From the NCBI GenBank assembly GCA_020722365.1, contig DYKY01000009.1, forward strand, positions 1 to 39,605: a stretch of 39,605 nt of DNA, read 5' to 3'. Positions 14,760-23,327 of the stretch are shown here, in pieces. The DNA is from Thermoflexus sp. (lineage in GTDB: Bacteria > Chloroflexota > Anaerolineae > B4-G1 > SLSP01). Every line of letters starts with the position of its first letter. The stretch's first letter is position 1. The notes under the pieces are model-generated. The model ran no database searches. It worked only from the letters and a program-made list of their open reading frames with translations, and was not told the origin of the DNA. The position numbers and the translations under genes are program-made.

Positions 14760-15650
14760 CTACTCCCACTCGGGACGAAAAATTCTGGGATTGTCCATCA
14801 AGTACACAATTCTGACGGCGTCGCCAACGTGCAGGGTCTTGTAAACCCGTGAGAGGACACTATGGCGGATTTGCTGTCCATCCGGCAACGTGTAGGCGAC
14901 GTAATAAGTGGTGCTGTCCGAGCTGGAAGTTTCGTAGAGGTCGAGAATCGTCGTCGTAGCCATGATCCCTTCAGTGTCCAGCCGCACGGCGTTTCGATAA
15001 CCGCGAAAGAATCCCATCGTCAACAGAAGATCAACGATCCCCACAATGCCGCCGATGATGCCTGGCAGATAGCTCACCCGCCCCGGCTCGTATTTTGCCA
15101 TTACGCGAACCACTTTCGGATCGCTGCTCGCGTAAATGACCTCAATTTGGCTCCCTTCTGCAACATGCACGAACACCTCGTAGGGAACGCTTTCTTTGCG
15201 TTGCACCTGTTGTGTCCCAGCCTCCGGCGACGAGGCGCTGAAAGCATAAGTCACGTAGTAAGTCTCGTCGCCGTCGTCATCCTCGGTGATCTTTTTCTCC
15301 ACGACCGTCGCATTGGTGACAACGCCTTCTGCTTCCAGCAGTTGGGACTCACGGATAGCGCGCACCTGGAAGAATCCCCCCACGGCACAACTCAGCAATA
15401 CAGAAAAGCCAAAGATCACGCTCAACGTCCGGGCCGTCGTCGTCTTTGATACCGGCGTGACGGCAGGCAAAGCGCGCGCCGGATGATCTTCTGCCGCCCG
15501 ATGATAAGCAGCTTTGAGTCCTTCCAACCCACCGGCGGCTTCTACAGCGCTTTTCACTCTGGTGAACATCTTGAGCATTGCGATGACGAAGGTGAGCGTG
15601 CTTATGCCCACCGCAACAACAATAATGATGATGATGACGAAGTCAGGCAT
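14760..15650 (-). CDS. Membrane protein with two DUF3592-like domains
   Basis: 296 residues. Transmembrane helices lie near 3-27, 78-98 and 195-220. Two extracytoplasmic beta-rich segments have the DUF3592 pattern (a 'T-V.......YYV.Y.F' strand then 'G..V.V.Y...P....'): about 103-180 and about 225-296, ending RIFRPEWE. Function is unknown. The ATG at 15650 is preferred over TTG at 15656: the upstream CPBP stop lies 2 nt away and GTGAGG precedes it, so translation is probably coupled. Last gene of the leftward ABC cluster. Confidence 0.75.
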   Translation of the reverse strand: MPDFVIIIIIVVAVGISTLTFVIAMLKMFTRVKSAVEAAGGLEGLKAAYHRAAEDHPARALPAVTPVSKTTTARTLSVIFGFSVLLSCAVGGFFQVRAIRESQLLEAEGVVTNATVVEKKITEDDDGDETYYVTYAFSASSPEAGTQQVQRKESVPYEVFVHVAEGSQIEVIYASSDPKVVRVMAKYEPGRVSYLPGIIGGIVGIVDLLLTMGFFRGYRNAVRLDTEGIMATTTILDLYETSSSDSTTYYVAYTLPDGQQIRHSVLSRVYKTLHVGDAVRIVYLMDNPRIFRPEWE

Positions 15651-15652
15651 AG

Positions 15653-16576
15653 TCAAACCTCACTGGTCTCCAGAATAGCGCGTGGCTCGAAAGCCCCGCG
15701 CCACGCGAACAACACCAGCATCACCACGGCGAAGCCCGCCGACCCGATCAAGCCTACCGGCAGCGGCCCCAACAGGGGATTGGGATTCCCTTTGACGAAC
15801 ATCGCGCCCAGCGCCGCGATCCCATTGATCGCCGCGTGCCCGATGACAGCGGGCCACACGCTCCCGGCGCGCAGTGTCAGCCAACCGAGCAACGTCCCCA
15901 ACACCAATGTGAACCAGATCATCATCAGCAGCCCGCCCCACGGGGCGCCCGGATAATTCGTGCCGTAGTTGTGTCCCATCGCAATGACCGGCCAGTGCCA
16001 GACGCCCCAGATGACGCCCATCGCCAGCATCATCGTGCGCCCGCCGAGAGGCTGCAGCTTGGGTTGCAGATACGCGCGCCAGCCAAATTCCTCACCGAAG
16101 GTGGCGAACGCATTGAGCAGTGGCGCCAGGATAAACGCCATCAACGTCTGGCTGATGACGATCATCCACGGGTTGACCTCCGGGATCGGCTGCCCGGTCA
16201 CCTCCGCCTGTGTTTCGAGCATTTGCTTTACGGCACCCAAGTCAGCATCGTAATATTGTGGAAACAGCGCAAAGAAGACAATCATGCCCACGATGGTCAA
16301 CACGCCGGGCGCAAGCCACGCCGTGACCCAGTAAGGCCATTCACGACGCAGCCAAGGCCGGAGATAAAGGTCCCCCCAGCCCTCATGGGTGATCACGCGC
16401 GTCAGCACATGCGCGAAAGTCGGCGCCCCCATATACACGACGGTGAGGATCAAATAGGCGAAGGGGCTACCCTCCAATCCGCCGGTGAGGTAAATCACCA
16501 ACCCGCCGGCCCAGGCAATGCCGAAGGCCAGCGCCAGAAAAATAAGGACGCGTTTGCGGTCAAGTATAGTGTTCAT
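15653..16576 (-). CDS. CPBP-family (Abi/CAAX-like) intramembrane metalloprotease
   Basis: 307 residues and about eight transmembrane helices. Catalytic motifs of the CPBP family are present: E162-E163-xxx-R167 (GEEFGWR), H194 in GVWHWP, and H247-xxx-N251 (HAAIN). Related proteins cleave prenylated proteins (Rce1), give bacteriocin self-immunity or process peptides. GAGGAG lies 7 nt before the ATG at 16576. It follows the zinc-ribbon protein after a 104-nt repeat-filled space in the same direction. Proximity to an ABC-2 exporter would fit peptide processing or immunity, but no precursor peptide gene is visible. Confidence 0.9.
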   Translation of the reverse strand: MNTILDRKRVLIFLALAFGIAWAGGLVIYLTGGLEGSPFAYLILTVVYMGAPTFAHVLTRVITHEGWGDLYLRPWLRREWPYWVTAWLAPGVLTIVGMIVFFALFPQYYDADLGAVKQMLETQAEVTGQPIPEVNPWMIVISQTLMAFILAPLLNAFATFGEEFGWRAYLQPKLQPLGGRTMMLAMGVIWGVWHWPVIAMGHNYGTNYPGAPWGGLLMMIWFTLVLGTLLGWLTLRAGSVWPAVIGHAAINGIAALGAMFVKGNPNPLLGPLPVGLIGSAGFAVVMLVLFAWRGAFEPRAILETSEV

Positions 16577-16596
16577 CCATGGCTCCTCTGGAACTC

Positions 16597-16679
16597 GTTG
16601 AAAGTTACAGGTTGAAAGTTGAAAGTCACAAGTTGAAAGTTGCAGGTTAAAAGTTAAAGAATCCGTTCAATCCGTTGAC
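16597..16679. repeat. Two tandem word repeats between zinc-ribbon and CPBP genes
   Basis: GTTGAAAGTTACAG units (16597-16657: four near copies of GTTGAAAGT plus GTTAAAAGTTAAAG), then ATCCGTTCAATCCGTTGAC (16661-16679). The second abuts the stop codon of the zinc-ribbon gene. Confidence 0.75.
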
Positions 16680-16680
16680 G

Positions 16681-17583
16681 CTAGACGTGGTCGGTAAAAC
16701 GGGAGTCGTCGAGTTGCTCGCGCAGTTTCTCCTCAGCGTTGAGTGCTGGACGAGGTACGGCGGCTGTATGATCTACGTATTCTGCGGCTTCGGCTTCCAT
16801 GAGCGCCTCGCGACTGGCCCGGCGCACCAAGCTCCACTTGCCACAATGCGGACAGCGGTCGTATTTGCCCACAAGGCTGATGTTGAACCCCCACCAGTGC
16901 ATCCCATAGGGTCGCCCACACTTGGGACACACCACACCGCCGAGCACGCCGTAACTGCGCGGCTCGCCGGGCGTGTAAGACGTGGGGTCATACGGCGCTG
17001 CCGGCTTTCTGCGTTCCATCAGCATCGGGACAACGCCGGTCACAACAATGGCAATCACCGCCAGCACAAGGATCGGCACAAGGAGTTTCACCGTACCTTC
17101 CCCCGCGGCTTCGGCGGAGACAAACTGAAAGCTCAGCGTGCGCGCCGTCAAGGTCTGCCCACCGGTCGTTGTTCCCATAGCGGTGACTTCGTGCCAGCCG
17201 GGGGCGTATTCGTCGGTCTTGAATGACAGTTCGAACGGAGCCACCGTCGCCTCACCGAGCGGCTCACCGTCGAGCAAAAAGGTAACGGCAGTCAAATCCT
17301 CCGGACCGCGTACCCGGATCTTGAACGTCCCCTGAATCTGGCTCCCCATATTGTAGCCGAACTGCTTGCTCACGGAGATGCTCAATCCCTCTTCCTGCGC
17401 CCACACCGGCATCACCAGCAGCAAACACACGCCCAATACAATCAGCACCTTTCTCGCAAATCGAGCCCAGCGCGCCCATTCGCCAATCCGCCCATTCGCT
17501 GAGTTGTTGATTTGCTGATTTGCTGATTCGCCAATTCGCTCATTCGCCGATGCATTGATTCGCCCATTCGCTGATTCGCTCAT
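16681..17583 (-). CDS. Ig-like domain and zinc-ribbon membrane protein with repeat-encoded N-terminus
   Basis: 300 residues. Residues 2-37 are encoded by a 9-nt tandem repeat and read ANGRI/ANERI/ANQQI-like. They are followed by a signal-like segment (about 42-62, RFARK then a hydrophobic core and VWAQ), a beta-rich Ig-like region (about 75-155: LLDGEPLGEATVAPFELSF), a transmembrane helix (about 165-187), and a cytoplasmic zinc ribbon C219-x2-C222 ... C244-x2-C247. The ATG at 17583 lies 4 nt after the permease stop with GGAAG upstream, so it is coupled. No better start exists: the next candidate, GTG in the hydrophobic core, would lose the positive n-region. Probably an accessory subunit of the ABC exporter; function unknown. 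Confidence 0.75.
   Translation of the reverse strand: MSESANGRINASANERIGESANQQINNSANGRIGEWARWARFARKVLIVLGVCLLLVMPVWAQEEGLSISVSKQFGYNMGSQIQGTFKIRVRGPEDLTAVTFLLDGEPLGEATVAPFELSFKTDEYAPGWHEVTAMGTTTGGQTLTARTLSFQFVSAEAAGEGTVKLLVPILVLAVIAIVVTGVVPMLMERRKPAAPYDPTSYTPGEPRSYGVLGGVVCPKCGRPYGMHWWGFNISLVGKYDRCPHCGKWSLVRRASREALMEAEAAEYVDHTAAVPRPALNAEEKLREQLDDSRFTDHV
17475..17583. repeat. 9-nt tandem repeat inside the 5' coding region of the zinc-ribbon gene
   Basis: About twelve degenerate units of (C/A)ATTCGC(C/T)(C/G/A) on the plus strand. Read on the minus strand it stays in frame as Ser-Ala-Asn-Glu/Gly-Arg-Ile. The same family is intergenic at 14074-14114 and 30408-30469. Confidence 0.85.
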
Positions 17584-17587
17584 TCTC

Positions 17588-18373
17588 TCACTTCCATTTC
17601 GTCAGAATTGTTTCGCGCTGGAACGCACGCACGCCCAGATAGACCAATCCGGCATCAACGGCTGCCATAATGACCGCGGCCAACTGCATCACCTGCGCAT
17701 TGACCATCAGCACGCCGGCAATCTGCGCGAAGAAAAGCCCGAGCAGCGGCAGCACCAGCAACGTCGACACCTGTTCGGCGGTGCGCGGATCGCTAACACG
17801 CGAGGATACCATCAAGGTGACATTGATCCCCGCCAGCGCAAGCAGCGGCCCCACGAGACCAATCGCGATAATCCACATCGGATCTAGGATACGGCGCAGC
17901 AGTTCGGGAGATTGCACCATGATATAGGCGACGACGGCGAAAACACCGAAGCTCAGCCACGTCGCCAGCACGCCGGGGATCAGCGCCGCCAAACTCTTGC
18001 CGATGAGCAATTCCGCCGTCGTGATCGGCGTGGCAAGCAGCGGCTCCAGGCAACGGGTCGTCTTCTCTCCCACGATACTATAAGCCGCGATTGTCACGGG
18101 GATAATGAGCGGCATCATCATGAACAGCAATAAAAACTGGTTGACCATGATGAGGGTGAAGCAGGCCGCGCCGGTTAAGTCGCCGCACATCTCCATGTAT
18201 GAGGCCGGCATATCTGTGGCATCGCCCATATCAGCCTGCGAACTGCCGATCGCGACCATAATTAACGGCAGTGCAGTAAACAGGATCGGCATAAAAATGA
18301 CAGTAAACAGCACCAATCGATTTTTGAACACCTCGGCCCATTCTTTATCAACGATCGTCCATATCTTTGGCAT
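17588..18373 (-). CDS. ABC-2 type transporter permease
   Basis: 261 residues. It begins with a cytoplasmic MPKIWTIVDKEWAEVFKNR, then helix 1 (about 20-42), an outer loop (about 45-75) and five further helices. The cytoplasmic EKTTRCLEPLLATPITTAELLIGKSLAALIPG segment is the coupling helix typical of ABC-2 / NatB-like permeases. It would form an exporter with the ATPase encoded just upstream. A consensus AGGAGG lies 7 nt before the ATG. The 54-nt space before it contains the TCCGTT repeat. The transported substrate is not evident. Confidence 0.9.
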   Translation of the reverse strand: MPKIWTIVDKEWAEVFKNRLVLFTVIFMPILFTALPLIMVAIGSSQADMGDATDMPASYMEMCGDLTGAACFTLIMVNQFLLLFMMMPLIIPVTIAAYSIVGEKTTRCLEPLLATPITTAELLIGKSLAALIPGVLATWLSFGVFAVVAYIMVQSPELLRRILDPMWIIAIGLVGPLLALAGINVTLMVSSRVSDPRTAEQVSTLLVLPLLGLFFAQIAGVLMVNAQVMQLAAVIMAAVDAGLVYLGVRAFQRETILTKWK

Positions 18374-18390
18374 TGCACTCCTCCTAAACT

Positions 18391-18440
18391 GTCAACGGAT
18401 TCTTTCTCTCCAATCCGTTTCATCCGTTCAATCCGTTGAC
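18391..18440. repeat. TCCGTT-family repeat at the ATPase/permease junction
   Basis: GTCAACGGAT (inverted) then AATCCGTTTCATCCGTTCAATCCGTTGAC. Its right end lies inside the ATPase frame and supplies its last three codons and TGA stop. Confidence 0.75.
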
Positions 18441-19339
18441 CCAACCAGCGACAGATACACATCCTCCAGTGAGTGACGCAGCTCGCCGACGAACTGGATA
18501 TCGGCCCCGGCTTCCACCAGCAGCCGCACCAGCGTCGGGTTGTGCGTTTCGGGGTCGTCCAACCCGAGCACGAACTTGTTATCCATCCGCTGCGCCTCTT
18601 TGACAAACGGCAGCGCGCGCACGCGCGCCAACAGCGCATCGTCGGCCTCGCGCAGGTGAAAGACCACCTTGCACCCGTAGAGTTTGTTGCGCAGATTCGC
18701 GGGCGTGTCCACGGTGATCAATCGCTGCTTCATCACGCCGATGCGATCGCAGAGCCGGTCGGCCTCGTCGAGGTTGTGCGTGCAGAGGAAGATCGTGCGC
18801 CCCTGCGTCTTGATCTCCTCGATGAAATCGCGCACCAGCCGCGCAGCCTCCGGATCCAGGGCGGAGGTCGGTTCGTCAAGGAAGACGATCGCCGGCTCGT
18901 GAAGCAACGCGCGGCAGATGGCGAGTTTCTGCTTCATCCCTTTGGAAAAATTGCCGACGAGATCGTTGCGGCGCTCCCACAGGCCCAACAAGCGCAGATA
19001 CTTCTCCACCTGTCCCTTCACATCCGCCACCTCATAGAGATGCGCGAAGATCATCAGGTTCTTCTCGGCGCTCAGCCGGTCGTACATACCGGGCGTCTCG
19101 GTCAAAATGCCGGTGCAGCGGCGGATGGCGGTATCGTCCTGCCCCACACGGAAGTTGTTGACCGTCGCCGTGCCCGCCGTGGGGCCGATGAGCGTAGTGA
19201 GCATGCGCACCGTCGTGGTTTTACCCGCGCCGTTGGGTCCCAGAAAGCCGAAGACTTCACCCTCGCGCACATCCAACGTCAACGCCTCAACCGCCGTGCG
19301 GTCGCCGAATTTCTTGGTTAAGTTTTCAGTGTGGATCAT
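18428..19339 (-). CDS. ABC transporter ATPase subunit (ABC-2 exporter)
   Basis: 303 residues. Walker A is GPNGAGKT (34-41), the signature is NFSKGMKQKL, and Walker B is IVFLDEPTSALDP, followed by an H-loop TIFLCTHNLDEADRLCD. The C-terminal about 80 residues form the DrrA/CcmA-type extension. It powers export with the permease encoded next. AGAGG lies 5 nt before the ATG. The final Ser-Thr-Asp and the stop are encoded by the TCCGTT-family repeat, so the original C-terminus has probably been replaced or extended. Confidence 0.95.
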   Translation of the reverse strand: MIHTENLTKKFGDRTAVEALTLDVREGEVFGFLGPNGAGKTTTVRMLTTLIGPTAGTATVNNFRVGQDDTAIRRCTGILTETPGMYDRLSAEKNLMIFAHLYEVADVKGQVEKYLRLLGLWERRNDLVGNFSKGMKQKLAICRALLHEPAIVFLDEPTSALDPEAARLVRDFIEEIKTQGRTIFLCTHNLDEADRLCDRIGVMKQRLITVDTPANLRNKLYGCKVVFHLREADDALLARVRALPFVKEAQRMDNKFVLGLDDPETHNPTLVRLLVEAGADIQFVGELRHSLEDVYLSLVGSTD

Positions 19340-19430
19340 AACGCCTCTCAGAAAATCTCTTAACGGATAAAATGAAATGCAGGGATATTTTACTACCAGA
19401 AACGAGTAATGAGAAACGAGTGAGACAGGG

Positions 19431-19459
19431 TTTCACTATTTTCAGGTTCAGTGTATATT
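19431..19459 (+). promoter_or_regulatory. Promoter for the secreted lamin-tail/PLD protein
   Basis: TTTCAC (19431-19436), 17-bp spacer, TATATT (19454-19459), about 50 nt before the ATG. A repeat word GACTAACGACCAACAG lies in the leader, followed by a perfect AGGAGG (19497-19502). Confidence 0.5.
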
Positions 19460-19508
19460 CTCAAAAGACTTTCTGGCTAAAGACTAACGACCAACAGGAG
19501 GAACCGCC

Positions 19509-22500
19509 ATGAAACTTCAGCGTATTGTCCTTGCCTTGATCGGCAGTGGAATTCTGATGGCGATCACCACACTCGGCGCGCAGCTTCCCGCGCGCGCGAC
19601 TATCTCTGTGGTATCCGGCGCTCTTCCCGGAGATGTCGTCATCAACGAGGTCGCGTGGATGGGGACAGCGGCTTATGCTGGCGATGAATGGATCGAGTTG
19701 TACAACAACACTGCCATTTCGATTTCACTGGTTGGATGGCAGGTAACCACGGTTGACGGCATGAACCTGATCCTGGACGGCGACATCCCACCACACGGCT
19801 ACTACCTCATCGAGCGCACCGATGATACTACCATCAGCGACATCCCGGCAGATTGGGTCGGGACCTTTGGCGGGAGCGGGCTAAACAATGACGGCGAAGC
19901 CATCACGTTGCACGATGCAGCGAACAATGTCATCGACACAGCGAACGTATCCGGCAGCGCCTGGCCTGCCGGCTCCAATACTACGAAGTCCACTATGGAA
20001 CGCATCGACAGCACTGCACCCGACACGCCCGGCAACTGGGCAACACACACCGGCAATCCGCGCAACGGCCTGGACGCCAACGGCAGCCCCATCAACGGCA
20101 CGCCAAAGCGCCGCAACTCGGCTTCCGCCCCGGCGACTGAGCTTGTCGTCGGCAAAAGCGGTCCGGCAAACGCCCAACAGGGGGCGCTGATCGCCTACAC
20201 GCTGCGCTGTGATAACTTCGGCAACATCGCCGCGTTGAGCGCCACACTCACCGATACGCTACCGCCCGGCGCGGTCTACGTCACCAGCACGGTCCCCTAC
20301 CCCGCCAGCGTGGACGCGCGCACGCTGCGCTGGGACCTGGGTGATTTGCCCATCAGCGGCAGCGCGCCCACCGTTATCACAGTGTCCGTCTACGCGCCCA
20401 CCAATACTGTGGGGATGATCACCAATACGCTCGTCGCCGCCGGCGCCGTTTCTGAGGCCACGCCCGCGACGAACATCGCGCAATGGGAGACGCTCATCAG
20501 CGCACCGGCGCCGGCTCTCGCGCTATCGAAGACGGGTCCGGCTCTGGCGCTCCCTGACGCACCACTGACATACGTGCTCGTCATCAGCAACAGCGGCGCC
20601 CTCACCGCGCAGGATGTCCGTCTCACCGACACACTGCCCGCCGGGCTGGCCTTCGTCGCGCAGACCGCGCCTTATCCCTTCAGCCAGCCAGATGCCGCTA
20701 CGCTCGTCTGGGACATCGGCGACCTCGCGCCAGGAGCCAATGGGGACATCACGCTCACGCTAGCACTTGACGAGCCTCTCGCCCCCACGCTGACGAACGT
20801 CGCCACGGCAACCGCGCGCACGGGCGAATCAGCGAGCGCCGCGTGGAACACCCAGGTCCAGCCGCGCGTACAGCTCTATGCCGCGCAACCCGGCAACTAC
20901 GGCGGCATCAGCGGCGAAGCTGTCGCCATCATCAACCTCGGAACGTTCAGCGTCGACCTCGACGAGTGGTGCCTCGACGACGCTGTCAGTTCGTCAAACC
21001 GCGTATGCTTCCCTGTTGGCGCCCAGGTTTTGGCAGGACAAACCCTCTGGCTGGCACAGAACGCCGACGGCTTCTACCGAGTGTGGGGGTTCGATGCTGA
21101 TTGGGCCGGCGCAAGCCTCACGCACTCGGTTCCACTCCTCACCGGCAGTTGGCCCGGCTTTACCGACGACGGCGAGGCCGTCTATCTACTTGATGCGGAC
21201 GGTGTTCCGGTAGATGTACTCGCTTATGGCTCGGGCATCCCCGAAACCGGCTGGCAAGGCCCCGCCGTTCCCCATCCCTACGCCGACTACGAAAACAAGG
21301 GGCAGGTACTCTACCGCAAACTCGACGCCAGCACGGGCCGGCCCGTACCGGACACGGACCGCGCGAGCGACTGGGCGCAGGACCCCGACGATCCGTTCAA
21401 CGGGCGCAAACTGCGCTATCCGGGGTGGGACCTGGAAGCGCTCTTCTTCCCGGTCGAGGTAGATCAAACGAGCACGATCACGCTCGCCGTCGCGCCGGAC
21501 GGGATGCTGGATTTCGTCCTGGACGCCGTGACCACGGCGCAAAAGAGCCTGATCATCCAGAGCTATACGCTCAACAGCATTCCGCTCTACGAAGCCATTG
21601 GCGCGCGCATCCAGGCCGGCGTCGCCGTCACCATCCTGCTTAATAGCAGCCCCGCCGGAGGAATGACGTATGAAGAGCAATGGATCGCTCAACGGCTGCA
21701 CAACCCACCCACCAGCACCGTCTACTTTATGGGCGGCAGCACGGCCCGTTACCGCTACCAACACGCCAAGTTTATCGTCATCGACAACCAGCGCGCCATC
21801 ATCAGCACCGACAACTTCGGGGAGAACTCTATGCCGTCAGACCCGCTGTCGAACGGCACAATGGGCCATCGCGGGTTCGTGTTGCTCACAGATAGCGCCG
21901 CCGTGATCGCCCGGCTGAACACCCTATTCCGCTACGACTGCGATCCCGTTCATCACACCGATGTCCTCCCTTATTCGGATGCCTACGCGCCGCCGGAGTT
22001 CTTCGTCCCCCTGCCGCCGCCAGATTGGACGACGTACACTGTCGCGTTCAGTCCAACGCTGGTGACGACTGCCTCGCACCTCACGCTGCTGCACGCGCCG
22101 GAGCACACGCTGCGCCAACAGGACGCCCTCATCGGACTCCTGAACAGCGTGCAAAGCGGCGCCATCGACGTAATGCAGATGGACGAACCGATCACCTGGA
22201 CAAACACCACCGAGATGGTATGGCTGGACGACCCTGGGCGCAACCCACGCCTTGCAGCGCTCGTCGCGGCGGCGGAACGCGGCGTCAATGTGCGCCTGCT
22301 GCTCGATGCCTACTACGACGATCCGCTGAGCGACAACGGCAACACCGCCACGTGCCTCTACCTGAAAAGCTTGCACATCCCCACCCTACAGTGCCGCCTT
22401 GGCAACATCACCGGGTTGGGCATCCACGCCAAAGTTTTCCTCATGGATACAGGTGACGCGCAGTGGGTCCATCTCGGCAGCATCAACGGCTCGGAAACCT

Positions 22501-23228
22501 CGAACAAGATAAATCGGGAGGTGGCGCTGCAATTCAAGTCACCAGAAGGATACGCCTATCTGCGCGAGGTTTTCGACCACGACTGGGCACTCAGCCACGG
22601 GCCGATGGTGCACCGCATCTACCTACCGCTCCTGATGCGCGACTACGTCCCGCCGGTCACCTATCCACTCATTACCGAAATCCTCGTCAATCCTGATGGC
22701 GAGGACACCGGCAAAGAATGGTTCGAGATTTACCACCCCGGCTATGAAACCGTCGATCTGAGCGGCTGGAGCATCGGCGACGCGCTGAACATTGGCGATT
22801 ACGGCGACGGGCGATACACGTTCCCGGCAGGGGCGCAGCTTTTGTCAAAGCAAGTCATCGTCGTGGCAGCGTGCGCGACGGAGTTCGCCGCAAGTTACGG
22901 CTTCAACCCCACCTACGAGTGGACAAGCTGCGATCCAATGGTGCCCGACATGCTTCCCGCCGGGGCTTGGGAGGGCTTCGGCATAGCGTTAGGCAATGTC
23001 ACCGATGAGGTGCTGCTCCTGGATGCGGTAGCCGCCATCGATGACAGCGTTGCATGGGCTGGCGCACCGCGCGCGGGTGTCATCCCCTTCCCGATGGATC
23101 CGGGCAGCACTTTCCCGTGGAATGCCTCGCTGAAACGCTACCCACCCGAGTACGACCGCGACGACTGCTCGCGCGATTTCTACATCAGTTACCAGCCGTC
23201 GCCGGGGCAGGTGAGTGGAACAAAATGA
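19509..23228 (+). CDS. Secreted multidomain protein: lamin-tail, DUF11 and phospholipase D-like domains
   Basis: 1239 residues with a signal peptide (about 1-31, cleavage near PARA-T). Order: LTD 1 (about 38-150, VVINEVAWMGT...DEWIELYNN), two DUF11 repeats (about 210-320 and 335-440, TDTLPPGAVYV / TDTLPAGLAFV), LTD 2 (about 455-590), a PLD region with two HxK motifs (HAKFIVID at H752 and HAKVFLMD at H973, each followed by an N/E-containing GSxN-type loop), and LTD 3 (about 1055-1235, LITEILVNPDG). The PLD pair would form one active site for phosphodiester cleavage of nucleic acid or phospholipid outside the cell. LTD and DUF11 are adhesive beta-sandwiches. No sortase or membrane anchor is seen at the C-terminus. 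Consensus AGGAGG lies 6 nt before the ATG. Confidence 0.92.
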   Translation: MKLQRIVLALIGSGILMAITTLGAQLPARATISVVSGALPGDVVINEVAWMGTAAYAGDEWIELYNNTAISISLVGWQVTTVDGMNLILDGDIPPHGYYLIERTDDTTISDIPADWVGTFGGSGLNNDGEAITLHDAANNVIDTANVSGSAWPAGSNTTKSTMERIDSTAPDTPGNWATHTGNPRNGLDANGSPINGTPKRRNSASAPATELVVGKSGPANAQQGALIAYTLRCDNFGNIAALSATLTDTLPPGAVYVTSTVPYPASVDARTLRWDLGDLPISGSAPTVITVSVYAPTNTVGMITNTLVAAGAVSEATPATNIAQWETLISAPAPALALSKTGPALALPDAPLTYVLVISNSGALTAQDVRLTDTLPAGLAFVAQTAPYPFSQPDAATLVWDIGDLAPGANGDITLTLALDEPLAPTLTNVATATARTGESASAAWNTQVQPRVQLYAAQPGNYGGISGEAVAIINLGTFSVDLDEWCLDDAVSSSNRVCFPVGAQVLAGQTLWLAQNADGFYRVWGFDADWAGASLTHSVPLLTGSWPGFTDDGEAVYLLDADGVPVDVLAYGSGIPETGWQGPAVPHPYADYENKGQVLYRKLDASTGRPVPDTDRASDWAQDPDDPFNGRKLRYPGWDLEALFFPVEVDQTSTITLAVAPDGMLDFVLDAVTTAQKSLIIQSYTLNSIPLYEAIGARIQAGVAVTILLNSSPAGGMTYEEQWIAQRLHNPPTSTVYFMGGSTARYRYQHAKFIVIDNQRAIISTDNFGENSMPSDPLSNGTMGHRGFVLLTDSAAVIARLNTLFRYDCDPVHHTDVLPYSDAYAPPEFFVPLPPPDWTTYTVAFSPTLVTTASHLTLLHAPEHTLRQQDALIGLLNSVQSGAIDVMQMDEPITWTNTTEMVWLDDPGRNPRLAALVAAAERGVNVRLLLDAYYDDPLSDNGNTATCLYLKSLHIPTLQCRLGNITGLGIHAKVFLMDTGDAQWVHLGSINGSETSNKINREVALQFKSPEGYAYLREVFDHDWALSHGPMVHRIYLPLLMRDYVPPVTYPLITEILVNPDGEDTGKEWFEIYHPGYETVDLSGWSIGDALNIGDYGDGRYTFPAGAQLLSKQVIVVAACATEFAASYGFNPTYEWTSCDPMVPDMLPAGAWEGFGIALGNVTDEVLLLDAVAAIDDSVAWAGAPRAGVIPFPMDPGSTFPWNASLKRYPPEYDRDDCSRDFYISYQPSPGQVSGTK

Positions 23229-23248
23229 TTCGTGGTCGGCGGTAATCC

Positions 23249-23276
23249 TTGCAAAGCACGGTTTTGGCGTTAGAAT
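23249..23276 (+). promoter_or_regulatory. Promoter for the radical SAM/68-residue/MBL operon
   Basis: TTGCAA (23249-23254), 16-bp spacer, TAGAAT (23271-23276). It lies 51 nt before the ATG at 23328. Confidence 0.55.
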
Positions 23277-23327
23277 GGCCTCGCTACAGCCGTAACGTGC
23301 AACCTGAAATCATCTTTAGGAGTGACA

